Below, one piece after another: positions 26,161 through 34,367 of a DNA stretch of 64,000 bases. Source of the stretch: Mesonia profundi (lineage in GTDB: Bacteria > Bacteroidota > Bacteroidia > Flavobacteriales > Flavobacteriaceae); the NCBI RefSeq assembly GCF_031085155.1, contig NZ_JAVHUL010000006.1:37893-101892 (forward strand). The letters run 5' to 3'. The notes under the pieces are model-generated. The model worked only from the letters and a program-made list of their open reading frames with translations. It was not told the DNA's origin and searched no databases. Position numbers and translations under genes: made by a program. The number at the start of each line of letters is the position of its first letter. The first letter of the stretch is position 1.

Positions 26161-26195
26161 AGAAAGCCGTTTCAGTAAAATTGAAGCGGCTTTCT
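26161..26195. terminator. Bidirectional terminator between trpS and the surface protein gene
   Basis: AGAAAGCCG and CGGCTTTCT pair, extended by one G-T and a TTCA/TGAA block, then a T-rich tail. It serves two convergent genes. Confidence 0.85.
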
Positions 26196-26214
26196 TATTT
26201 TTAGAAAATAAAAA

Positions 26215-26763
26215 CTACAAGTTAAATCCTAAATTAAGTTGAATCATGATAGGAAACCAATTCCCATTTCCCTTGGTGTCAAAATAGTAAATAGTTCCTA
26301 CATCAAAAAGCAAATGAAACTTTCCGTAAGAACGCTGAATTCCCCAAGTAGGCCCCACAGCAAAATCATAATTGGAGGTTCTATCAAAATTACCTTCTAT
26401 GGTTTCTCCTCTGGTATAAATTCTTCCAGAAATAAAATTACCAGAATTGTAAGCCGTATTTTTATTCTTGGCTAAACGTTTTTCAAAATTATAGAAATGC
26501 TTGTATTGTAGATCTAAAAAGGGCGTAAACAAATACCTAAAACCAGAACCATTTCCAGATAAATCTGGATAAGATCCGCCGTAAGCTACACCTAAACCAC
26601 CAGAAAGCGTGGAGGTATTAGATACCGCATATTCGTATTCTACTCCTGGGCTTAAAAAGTTTATACGTAATACATTTTCAGTGTAATTGCTATCATTACT
26701 ATCTTGTGCAGTTATACCTTGCACCATGATTAAACTTAGAATTAAAAATAATACTTTATTCAT
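26215..26763 (-). CDS. Hypothetical outer-membrane beta-barrel protein
   Basis: A 182-residue exported protein with a signal peptide (MNKVLFLILSLIMVQGITAQ, cleavage after the AQ). The mature part is a series of amphipathic beta strands with aromatic girdle residues (FLSPGVEYEYAVS, FLDLQYKHFYNF, FHLLFDVGTIYYF) and ends in hydrophobic IMIQLNLGFNL. This is the pattern of a small outer-membrane barrel. The C-terminal residue is not aromatic, but the penultimate Phe-Asn-Leu end fits barrel assembly. The function is unknown. It stands alone. Confidence 0.78.
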   Translation of the reverse strand: MNKVLFLILSLIMVQGITAQDSNDSNYTENVLRINFLSPGVEYEYAVSNTSTLSGGLGVAYGGSYPDLSGNGSGFRYLFTPFLDLQYKHFYNFEKRLAKNKNTAYNSGNFISGRIYTRGETIEGNFDRTSNYDFAVGPTWGIQRSYGKFHLLFDVGTIYYFDTKGNGNWFPIMIQLNLGFNL

Positions 26764-27089
26764 CTATTACTTTTTATAGGTTTTGGGAACTGTACTTCTT
26801 CTTTTATATTTTTAGAGGTCAGTAGTTAGTTGAATGGATTACTGTTTAAATATAAGCTATATGTCTGGTTGAGCGCAGTCGAAACCTACTTTTAATATCC
26901 GAAAAGTTCTAGACTCCGCTCGAACTGACAATAGAATGTATTTTAAATATATTAAAACCAATACGTTAGATTACGGTAAAATTAGGTATTTAACTACAGA
27001 CCTCTATATTTTTAATTACCTAGTATATGGATAAAAAGTTCATAAATGTTTTAAAATTGAAGGGCAGTTAGAAAATTTGAAATTGTTTT
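26764..27089. other. Gene-free stretch holding an inverted repeat element
   Basis: No ORF of note. At 26863-26930 a TGTCTGGTTGAGCGCAGTCG arm faces an AGACTCCGCTCGAACTGACA arm, which are imperfect inverted copies of each other. The core belongs to the CGACTCCGCTCG family of intergenic repeats. Confidence 0.55.
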
Positions 27090-27518
27090 TTAACTACCTC
27101 TAACATAAAATTCAATAGCATCGAGATCATCTAACGAATAGAGTTTAAATCTTTCATAATCATCATAAATCTCTATTACGACCACTCTAGTTTGATCATT
27201 AAAAGTAAGTTTAAATTGATTTTCACCTAAATATTCCCAATTGCCATTAATTTCGTCGACTTCACAATTTGAAAAATCATCTCCGTAAGATAAACGATAA
27301 TAAAGTTTATTATTTTCAATGAATGTAATAGTTGTTCCAAACTCACAACCTTTGATTGCATCAGGTTCTCTAGCAAGTAAGCTCCACTTTCCAACAATGG
27401 CTTCTTCTGGATCAATTATTTCTTGTATAGGAGAGTCATCATTACTACTGCAAGAGGATAGAACCATGATCGACAGTAAAAAAGTAACTAAAATGGATTT
27501 GGAGCAAACAAGTTTCAT
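27090..27518 (-). CDS. Lipocalin-like lipoprotein
   Basis: A 142-residue lipoprotein. From the ATG at 27518 (MKLVCSKSILVTF) a signal leads to lipobox VLSSCSSNDD. The domain IVGKWSLLAREPDA, then NNKLYYRLSYGDDF and GNWEYLGENQFKLTF has the W-x-L opening and beta strands of the lipocalin-like family common on Bacteroidota surfaces. An upstream in-frame start (27542) would add eight residues before the signal and is less likely. The ligand is unknown. The gene is next to dprA but the spacing (42 bp) says little. Confidence 0.8.
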   Translation of the reverse strand: MKLVCSKSILVTFLLSIMVLSSCSSNDDSPIQEIIDPEEAIVGKWSLLAREPDAIKGCEFGTTITFIENNKLYYRLSYGDDFSNCEVDEINGNWEYLGENQFKLTFNDQTRVVVIEIYDDYERFKLYSLDDLDAIEFYVRGS

Positions 27519-27560
27519 ATCCTGGTATTTTAAAATGATCACAATAGTAATAAAAATAAA

Positions 27561-28658
27561 CTAAATCGCTTCAAATTGTTTTCCGGGCAAGGGTCTTACC
27601 AATCCTTTGAGCTCCAAGCTCAATAAAATAGGGTTGAGTTTAAACGTAGGCATGTTACAAGCTATTGCGATGACATCCATTTCAGATTTACCAGATTTTT
27701 GCAAATTCTCCAACACCAATTCTTCTTGTGGGGAGAGGTCTACAAAAAGTTGAGCTTGCTGCTTTTCTTTATTTTCAATATCCCAATTAAGTACATATAC
27801 CAAATCGGCGACACTGCTTAAAAGTCGGGCTTGCTGAGTTTTTATCAGGTTATTGCAACCTCTGCTTAGTTGATCGGTAACTCTGCCGGGCACCGCAAAC
27901 ACTTCCCTGTCGTAAGAATTGGCAATATCTGCCGTGACGAGCGAACCTCCTTTTTCGGCGCTTTCTATCACAATCGTCGCTTCACTCATTCCGGCGATGA
28001 TGCGGTTTCGTTTTAAAAAATTCTTTCGATCAAAAAAAGAACCACTCCAAAAGTCGGTCATAAATCCGCCGTGATTCATGACCTCAGCTTCATATTTGGC
28101 ATGTACTTTAGGATAGATTTGATCTAGGCCGTGTGCCAAACAAGCTATGGTTTGCAAGTTATTGGCCATAGCTGCTTTATGAGCACAAATATCGACTCCG
28201 TATGCAAAACCCGAAACAATCACAGGATTTAATGGCGCCAATTCCTCAATGAGTTGTTCACAAAAAGCAATTCCGTGATTGGTTACTTTCCGAGTTCCAA
28301 CAATACTAATGATCTTCTTGTGTTTTAAATCTATGTTCCCCTTCTGAAATAATAAAATAGGCGCATCAATACAATGTTTTAAATAGCTAGGATAATTTTT
28401 GTCTTCAAAATAAGAAACCTCAACCGCTTCCTCTTTAATAAACCGAAGCTCTTCTTCTGCCTCTTCCAAAAGAGAAGCATCGTGTAAACTTTTAATTTTT
28501 AGCGAACCAAAACCTTCAATAAGTTCAAGCTGCTTTTTGGGGGTTTTAAAAATTGCTTCGGCAGAACCCAATTTTCTCAATAATTTCTTGGCAGAAATAT
28601 CTCCGATGTTCGGGACTTTCTGTAGCGCTAGTAAATAAATCAATTCTTGTTCACTCAT
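27561..28658 (-). CDS. dprA: DNA-processing protein DprA
   Basis: Loads RecA on incoming single-stranded DNA in natural transformation, and is found also in species not known to be competent. The 365 residues have an N-terminal helix-hairpin-helix region (GDISAKKLLRKLGSAEA), the Rossmann-like core with SIVGTRKVTNHG, VIVSGFAYGVDICAHKAAM and GGSLVTADIANSYDREVFAVPG, and a C-terminal winged helix (LQKSGKSEMDVIAIACNMPT). Complete and of normal length. It lies divergent from the HU/SPOR gene. Confidence 0.95.
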   Translation of the reverse strand: MSEQELIYLLALQKVPNIGDISAKKLLRKLGSAEAIFKTPKKQLELIEGFGSLKIKSLHDASLLEEAEEELRFIKEEAVEVSYFEDKNYPSYLKHCIDAPILLFQKGNIDLKHKKIISIVGTRKVTNHGIAFCEQLIEELAPLNPVIVSGFAYGVDICAHKAAMANNLQTIACLAHGLDQIYPKVHAKYEAEVMNHGGFMTDFWSGSFFDRKNFLKRNRIIAGMSEATIVIESAEKGGSLVTADIANSYDREVFAVPGRVTDQLSRGCNNLIKTQQARLLSSVADLVYVLNWDIENKEKQQAQLFVDLSPQEELVLENLQKSGKSEMDVIAIACNMPTFKLNPILLSLELKGLVRPLPGKQFEAI

Positions 28659-28744
28659 AGTCTTTTAGGTGTCTCTCTAAAATTACGCAAAAACATTTGT
28701 TAATAAACTTTTGACATGTTATTTTTCTTCTTGAAAAAAACGCT

Positions 28745-28752
28745 TACTTTTG
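28745..28752 (+). promoter_or_regulatory. -7 box TACTTTTG before the HU/SPOR gene
   Basis: Exact TAnnTTTG match ending 5 bp before the ATG at 28758. If used, the transcript would have almost no leader, and the upstream in-frame start at 28716 would be outside it. Confidence 0.4.
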
Positions 28753-28757
28753 TTATA

Positions 28758-29714
28758 ATGAGAATGGAGCACTACATAAAAGATTTATTATACCGCTATG
28801 AATGTGTGGTGATACCTGGTTTTGGAGGTTTTCTAACCCAAAGAAAATCGGCGTATTTAGACATTCAAAATCAGCAATTTGTAGCGCCTTCTAAGCGTAT
28901 TTCCTTCAATAGACAACTCATTGAAAACGACGGAATTTTAGCTAATTATATCGCTAAAGCGGAAGACATTAGTTACCAAGAAGCCGTAGATAAAATCAAT
29001 GTATTTGTAGCGCAGCTTTCGCAATCTCTAGCCAAACAAAAAGAAATCACCTTAAGTGAGATAGGTACTTTTTATCAAAGAGAAGACAAGGTCTTATTTT
29101 TTGTAAATGATCGTGAGAATTTCTTATTAGATTCTTTTGGTTTGCAAGCTACTGCGGCCAATTCCGTTAAGGAAAAACTTGTAGAAGAACCTATAAAAGA
29201 GGAAGAAAACCTTGAAGCTCCTATCAAAGAAATTTCTTTACAGGAAGCGATTGTTCAGCGAAGCACCTCTAAGTATGCGTTCGTAAAATACGCCGCAGTA
29301 GGAATAATTGCACTAGGTGTTGCCGGTTTAATAGGTGCCAATTGGTATAGCCAAAATGTAGAAGAGCACAACTTGGTAGAACAGCAAAAAGCAAGCAAGC
29401 AAGTAGAGCAACAGATACAGGAAGCTACTTTTATCATACAAAATCCGCTCCCCGAAATTGTTTTTAAAGTAAAGACAGAAGTAGGAAACTACCACATCGT
29501 AGCGGGTGCATTTAGAGAAAAAGAAAATGCGCTTAAAAAAGTAACTCAACTAAGAGAAGAAGGTTTTTCTCCGCGAGAAATTGGCGCCAACAAATATGGT
29601 TTACACCAAGTGGTTTATGCAAGTTTTGAATCAAGACGAGAAGCCATCAACAAACTTCATGAAATTAAAAGAACACACAATACTGGCGCCTGGCTTTTAG
29701 TTAAAGAACTTTAA
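28758..29714 (+). CDS. HU-CCDC81 and SPOR domain protein
   Basis: Bacteroidota protein of 318 residues that probably links nucleoid-like HU folds in the cytosol to peptidoglycan in the periplasm. The N-terminal paired HU-CCDC81 domains hold YIKDLLYRYECVVIPGFGGF, then GILANYIAKAEDISYQEAV and ITLSEIGTFYQ. One membrane helix lies near AAVGIIALGVAGLIGANWY (about 180-200). The C-terminal SPOR domain (YHIVAGAFREKENALKKV) binds denuded glycan. I chose the ATG at 28758; the upstream frame extension is hydrophobic and crosses the promoter-like box. Confidence 0.87.
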   Translation: MRMEHYIKDLLYRYECVVIPGFGGFLTQRKSAYLDIQNQQFVAPSKRISFNRQLIENDGILANYIAKAEDISYQEAVDKINVFVAQLSQSLAKQKEITLSEIGTFYQREDKVLFFVNDRENFLLDSFGLQATAANSVKEKLVEEPIKEEENLEAPIKEISLQEAIVQRSTSKYAFVKYAAVGIIALGVAGLIGANWYSQNVEEHNLVEQQKASKQVEQQIQEATFIIQNPLPEIVFKVKTEVGNYHIVAGAFREKENALKKVTQLREEGFSPREIGANKYGLHQVVYASFESRREAINKLHEIKRTHNTGAWLLVKEL

Positions 29715-29737
29715 TGCCTTCTTAACATTCATAATCC

Positions 29738-29745
29738 TATCTTTG
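29738..29745 (+). promoter_or_regulatory. -7 box TATCTTTG before the thioesterase gene
   Basis: Exact TAnnTTTG match 17 bp upstream of the ATG at 29763. No TTG is at the expected -33 distance. Confidence 0.45.
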
Positions 29746-29762
29746 CACAAAAAAACAGATAG

Positions 29763-30272
29763 ATGGAGCCAAAACACCCTAAAGATTCCAAAACCATAGT
29801 AACCGATTTAGTCTTACCTAGTGAAACCAATCCTTTAAACAACCTTTTTGGAGGAGAACTTCTTGCCAGAATGGATCGAGCTGCAAGTATTGCGGCGAGA
29901 AGACACAGCAGAAGAATTGTCGTAACCGCATCTGTAAATCACGTAGCTTTTAAAAAGACAATTCCTTTAGGAAGTGTAGTCACGGTAGAAGCGAACATTT
30001 CGCGAGCATTTAAAAGCTCTATGGAAGTCATTTTAGATGTTTGGATCGAGGACCGCGAAAGTGGAGTTCGCTCTAAAGCTAATGACGCTATTTATACTTT
30101 TGTGGCTGTAGACGACGGTGGATCTCCCATTGGGGTCCCACCCTTAGAACCCGAAACCAAAATTGAGAAAATTCGCTATGAAGCTGCTTTACGCAGAAAG
30201 CAACTCAGTTTAGTGTTGGCGGGTAAAATGGATCCCAAAGATGCCACCGAGTTAAAAGCACTCTTCGAATAA
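29763..30272 (+). CDS. Acyl-CoA thioesterase, hotdog fold (YciA/BFIT type)
   Basis: Hydrolyses acyl-CoA esters. The 169 residues carry the hotdog motif NPLNNLFGGELLARMDRAAS, with the Asn and Asp expected at the active site, then SVNHVAFKKTIPLGSVVTVE and the strand SSMEVILDVW. The C-terminal tail of about 40 residues (RRKQLSLVLAGKMD) is helical. The acyl chain preference is unknown. It is monocistronic or first in the group leading to the QEGLA operon, but the gap to it is about 180 bp. Confidence 0.9.
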   Translation: MEPKHPKDSKTIVTDLVLPSETNPLNNLFGGELLARMDRAASIAARRHSRRIVVTASVNHVAFKKTIPLGSVVTVEANISRAFKSSMEVILDVWIEDRESGVRSKANDAIYTFVAVDDGGSPIGVPPLEPETKIEKIRYEAALRRKQLSLVLAGKMDPKDATELKALFE

Positions 30273-30455
30273 GTAGAACCGTAAGGAATTCTAAATAAAA
30301 GCTTAAGAAACTTTGGCTTCCTCTTAAATTAATGCCAAAGTTGATTTTACTTGGTCCTTAACCGCTGTTTTATTTCTAATTTAATAGAAGAAAATGATTC
30401 CTATCGCTGTGGATTATTTTTTACCTCACGAATTAAAAATAAAATACGTTTACCC

Positions 30456-32306
30456 ATGCCTCAAATTTCAAGTTTTTCAGAAGAGTCCATACAAAAGATT
30501 TTAGCAAAACTTGAAGGTGATTCTAATGTAAATTGTGAACTGCCGGGAAATGGATGGATGCACATAGAAGACAACCTCCCCTACCTTGTGGTTTACCGAC
30601 AAGTAAACGAAGACACTGGGATCAAAAAGATGATCAACAGCGGCGGAGCCTATCTCATTATTGGGAACGAGGATTTTGAAGGTTATCAACGACTCTTAAA
30701 GGCACTTTCGCACCAACTGTCGAGTAAATTTGGGTCTTACATGCTTTTCGAAATGTATTTGGGCCCCATAGAAAGTAGAACTTTTTATATTAAAGGACCT
30801 TCCCAAAAAATCAGCACTACCTTAGAGCTGTTAAAAAAAGAATTGCTTAAGTCTTCGGGTTTGTCTGAAGAAATCACGCTTTCGGCTGAAATAAAAAATC
30901 AAGAAGACCGTCAAGCGGAAGGAGACGTTCCTCTTATTTCTATTAAAGATGCCAAAGACACTGGTAGTTTATGGGTTGGACTAGAAATCCCCCCTATATT
31001 TAGAGATCAAGAATACCATTTATACCCTCTATTTTATAGAAAATTCAGAGATTTCTTGGTCAATTCCGTACAGAAAGCGGTGTACGATTTTATACGGGTT
31101 CAAACTACAGATCCTATTAAAAGCTATTACGCTTTGGGACGTAAAAGTTTAAAACACAAAGTATTTGAGATTGATAAAGAACTGGCAGAAATTGAAAAAT
31201 CTTTTCAGTTTTTGTGGTTGGTGGCTCCCGTAAATATTCAAAACATAAAGCATACTTTCTTTAAAAGTAACTATAAAAGAGTATTGGATTATCATTATCG
31301 ATTACTTCCCATAGACCCCGATATTCTAAAAAGAAAACTGTACAATTTAAGAATTGAAGACATTAACGATCCTGCCATGTCTTATATCTTTCACGAGAAA
31401 AGAGAAGAGCTAGACCAACAAATTACCATGCTCAACGAAAGAGGAAGCAAGAATTTCTTCTACAACAGCATAAGGCTTTATAAAGGAATTGACAACGAAA
31501 TCTGTGAACAAGCAGAGTTAATTCTTCAAGACATTTCAGAAACAGAAAAAACACCAAGCAAAGATAGTTGCGATGCCACTTATTTTCGGGATTTAGCGCT
31601 TCAAGAGTTTGACTATTTTAAATCACAAGATTCTCAGTTTAAAAGTAAAGTTCATTTAAGAGATGACGTAAATATCATGATGGTTTCTCAAGGAGAACTC
31701 TATATTCCCAGCGATTATGAAATGAGCGCTACAGAAGCCCAAGCCTTAATTCAACATGAGGTGGGAACACACGTGCTTACCTATTACAATGGGGGAAAGC
31801 AACCTTTGCAGCAATTAAGTGTAGGCTTGGCAGATTATGACACGCTACAAGAAGGTCTTGCTGTAATGGCCGAGTATTTAATTGGAGGACTTACCGCCAA
31901 CCGTTTACGTACGTTGGCAGGAAGAGTTGTTGCAGGAAAAGCTTTAATGAATGGAGGCGATTTTCAGTCTATTTTTAGACTACTTACAAGTGAAAAAGGC
32001 TTTTCCGCAGAAAATGCATTCAACATTACCTCTAGAATTATGCAAGGAGGCGGATTTATAAAAGATATTATTTATTTAAAAGGTTTAGTGCTTTTACGAA
32101 ATTATTTGCAAGAAGGAGGAGCTTACGAACCGCTACTGGCAGGGAAATTTAGTTTAAAGCATTTGGAGGTTGTAAAAGAACTTACCGAAAGACAAGTTTT
32201 ACATCCGCCAAAATTAAGCCCTAGTTATTTAACGAGTGAAAGTGCCAAGAAAAGACTACAACTAATCAGAGATGGTTTACCCATTTCACAAATGATCAAC
32301 CCATGA
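30456..32306 (+). CDS. QEGLA-motif metallopeptidase-like protein (DUF1704; MATCAP/KIAA0895-like family)
   Basis: A 616-residue protein of the family named after flavohemoglobin expression in early work and now grouped with eukaryotic tubulin tyrosine carboxypeptidases. The zincin site is visible: HEVGTH (H434, E435, H439) and QEGLA with its likely metal ligand E466. The N-terminal 200 residues look like an alpha/beta prodomain. I prefer the ATG at 30456 (MPQISSFSEES) to an earlier GTG-like start (30351), whose extra residues have no family look. Its stop overlaps the ATP-grasp start (ATGA). In eukaryotes relatives cut a C-terminal Tyr; the bacterial substrate is unknown. Confidence 0.85.
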   Translation: MPQISSFSEESIQKILAKLEGDSNVNCELPGNGWMHIEDNLPYLVVYRQVNEDTGIKKMINSGGAYLIIGNEDFEGYQRLLKALSHQLSSKFGSYMLFEMYLGPIESRTFYIKGPSQKISTTLELLKKELLKSSGLSEEITLSAEIKNQEDRQAEGDVPLISIKDAKDTGSLWVGLEIPPIFRDQEYHLYPLFYRKFRDFLVNSVQKAVYDFIRVQTTDPIKSYYALGRKSLKHKVFEIDKELAEIEKSFQFLWLVAPVNIQNIKHTFFKSNYKRVLDYHYRLLPIDPDILKRKLYNLRIEDINDPAMSYIFHEKREELDQQITMLNERGSKNFFYNSIRLYKGIDNEICEQAELILQDISETEKTPSKDSCDATYFRDLALQEFDYFKSQDSQFKSKVHLRDDVNIMMVSQGELYIPSDYEMSATEAQALIQHEVGTHVLTYYNGGKQPLQQLSVGLADYDTLQEGLAVMAEYLIGGLTANRLRTLAGRVVAGKALMNGGDFQSIFRLLTSEKGFSAENAFNITSRIMQGGGFIKDIIYLKGLVLLRNYLQEGGAYEPLLAGKFSLKHLEVVKELTERQVLHPPKLSPSYLTSESAKKRLQLIRDGLPISQMINP

Positions 32307-33349
32307 AAATATGTTTCGTATTAAATGACGTGCACGAAGAAAACTACAACAGTTCTGTAGTATTAATGCACAAGGCGCATCAACGCGGCCACACCGTTTT
32401 AATGATGGATGTGGGAGATTTTAATTTCACCCATAATGAACCGCTAAGTATTTACGTGCTTCAGGTTCCCACATCGATAAAAACAAAATCGGCGAAAAAA
32501 TTTATTGAAGACATCAAAAAGGCTAAGCTTAAAAAGAAAAAGATGTCTTCCAAAAATGTAGATGTACTTTTTATTAGAAATAATCCCACAGAGGAAGTAG
32601 ATCGGCAATGGGCAGAACACGCCGGAATCGCTTTTGGTAAAATGATGCAGCAAGAAGGGGTTTTGGTGCTGAATGATGCCTACGCGTTATCGCATGCATT
32701 TATTGATAAGCTTTACTTTGAAGAGCTTCCAGCAAGCATCAAACCAGATTCTATCATTACTCGAAAAAAGGAAGATATTTTAGAATTTTTTGAAAAGCAG
32801 AATAAAAAAATGGTGCTTAAACCCTTAGAGGGATCTGGAGGAAGAGATGTTTACCTCATTGATGAGAATGAAAAAAACCTCAACCAAATTATAGAAACCT
32901 TACTGAATCAAGGTTACGTCATTGGACAGGAATATTTACCCGATGTGAGTAAAGGAGACGTAAGGATTTTGTTGATGAACGGAAGACTGATTGAACGCGA
33001 CGGGAAATATTCTATGATTAGAAGAAAAATGGGGAAAGGAGAATTTAGAAGTAACTTCAGTCAAGGCGCCACCGCACAGGCAGTAGAACTCACCAAAGAT
33101 TTTGAAAAAATTATAGAAGTAGTCGCTCCCAAGCTCATACAAGACGGATTGTTCTTTGTGGGCTTAGATGTAGTGAAAGACAAGCTTATTGAAATTAATG
33201 TGCTTAGTCCCGGCGGTCTAAATTATTTTAGTGAAATAGACCACCCCGATTTTGGCAACGAGATCATTGATGCTATCGAAAGGAAATTAAATTATAAAGA
33301 AATGTATGGTCACGAGCTTTCAAATAAAGTGTTGGCCACTATGGAATAA
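32303..33349 (+). CDS. ATP-grasp ligase, glutathione-synthetase-like
   Basis: A 348-residue protein with the glutathione synthetase layout: an N-terminal pre-ATP-grasp domain (MKICFVLNDVHEENYNSS) and an ATP-grasp core with KPLEGSGGRDVYLI (nucleotide loop), DVRILLMNGRLIER and the metal-binding end VGLDVVKDKLIEINVLSPGG. Such enzymes form peptide-like bonds by acyl-phosphate chemistry. No gamma-glutamylcysteine ligase gene is nearby, so classic glutathione synthesis is not suggested. It overlaps the QEGLA gene by 4 bp, and the hydrolase gene follows after a 51-bp gap with a short repeat element. Confidence 0.85.
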   Translation: MKICFVLNDVHEENYNSSVVLMHKAHQRGHTVLMMDVGDFNFTHNEPLSIYVLQVPTSIKTKSAKKFIEDIKKAKLKKKKMSSKNVDVLFIRNNPTEEVDRQWAEHAGIAFGKMMQQEGVLVLNDAYALSHAFIDKLYFEELPASIKPDSIITRKKEDILEFFEKQNKKMVLKPLEGSGGRDVYLIDENEKNLNQIIETLLNQGYVIGQEYLPDVSKGDVRILLMNGRLIERDGKYSMIRRKMGKGEFRSNFSQGATAQAVELTKDFEKIIEVVAPKLIQDGLFFVGLDVVKDKLIEINVLSPGGLNYFSEIDHPDFGNEIIDAIERKLNYKEMYGHELSNKVLATME

Positions 33350-33387
33350 TACCAAATAAAACAGATAATCGTATTTAAATTGGTATA
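33348..33387. repeat. Short MITE-like element between the ligase and hydrolase genes
   Basis: ATACCAA and TTGGTAT bound a 38-bp AT-rich segment that includes AACAGATAATCGTATTTAAA. Reversed, this matches both ends of the 165-bp element at 41527-41692, with its middle missing. Confidence 0.55.
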
Positions 33388-33400
33388 AAAAAGAAAGATT

Positions 33401-34306
33401 ATGAAAGAGAAGATTTCAAGAATTATAGGAAAATATACTTCAAATAAAAAGGGACCTTTACTAGTTGTAAGTGCAGGAATTCATGGCAATGAGCCTAGCG
33501 GCGTTACAGCACTTCAAAAAGTGTTTCAAGAGTTAGAAAAAACAAAACCCGAAATTAAGGGTACGCTTATAGGCGTTTCTGGAAATCTGGAAGCTCTTCA
33601 TCAAAATAAACGATATATAGATGAGGACCTCAACCGCACGTGGACGAAAGAAAATATGCAAAAAGGGCAAGTTAAAACTCACGAAGAAAAAGAGATGTAT
33701 GAGATTGTCGACGTGCTAAAAAAATATCCTGAAAGCGATTTTACCAAGCGCTATTTTATGGATTGCCACACCACTTCTTCAGATAGTGCCCCTTATCTTT
33801 CTGTACAAAATGTGAACGATAACGATGCTTGGTCACGTCATTTCCCTACCTATATTGTAAGAGGATTTAGCGATATTATTACAGGCGATTTTGATCATTA
33901 CCTAAGTAGAACGGGACTTACCGGTTTTGTTTTTGAAGCCGGTCAGCACGAAAGTAAAACTTCTATAGAGAATCACGAAGGTATGATTTGGCTTTGTTTA
34001 AAGGAAGCCTGCGGATTAGATCTAACCCAACTTTCTGGTTATCCTACTTGCGTGGAAGATTTTACCCAAAAAAATGCACCAGCGCAAAAGGTGTTTGATA
34101 TTGAATATCGCCACGGAATTAAAGACAAGGACGAGTTTAAAATGGAACCCGGTTTTGAAAACTTCCAAGAGATTAAAAAAGGTGATTTGCTGGCCATTCA
34201 AAATGGAAACGAATTAAGAAGCGAATGGAACGCTCGCATTTTTATGCCGTTATATCAAGCCCAAGGAAATGATGGTTTTTTTGTGATTAAAGAGGAAGCC
34301 AATTAA
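33401..34306 (+). CDS. Succinylglutamate desuccinylase/aspartoacylase family hydrolase
   Basis: A zinc-dependent deacylase of the M14-related AstE/AspA family, 301 residues. Ligands visible: H28 and E31 in SAGIHGNEPSG, H123 in MDCHTTSSDSAP, and the catalytic glutamate E179 in VFEAGQHES. Family members cut N-acyl amino acids or act on peptide-like amides. Together with the ATP-grasp ligase and the metallopeptidase it makes a make-and-break set for amide bonds. The substrate cannot be read from sequence. Confidence 0.87.
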   Translation: MKEKISRIIGKYTSNKKGPLLVVSAGIHGNEPSGVTALQKVFQELEKTKPEIKGTLIGVSGNLEALHQNKRYIDEDLNRTWTKENMQKGQVKTHEEKEMYEIVDVLKKYPESDFTKRYFMDCHTTSSDSAPYLSVQNVNDNDAWSRHFPTYIVRGFSDIITGDFDHYLSRTGLTGFVFEAGQHESKTSIENHEGMIWLCLKEACGLDLTQLSGYPTCVEDFTQKNAPAQKVFDIEYRHGIKDKDEFKMEPGFENFQEIKKGDLLAIQNGNELRSEWNARIFMPLYQAQGNDGFFVIKEEAN

Positions 34307-34367
34307 TGTGTAAAAGCTTAGGTTATTGGTTTTCGTTTCCGAAATTTGTAGCTTAATTAGTTTAGCA

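Noticed and set aside
30351..30455. Longer N-terminus for the QEGLA protein
   Set aside because: The extra 35 residues have no family similarity and the ATG at 30456 gives the normal start.
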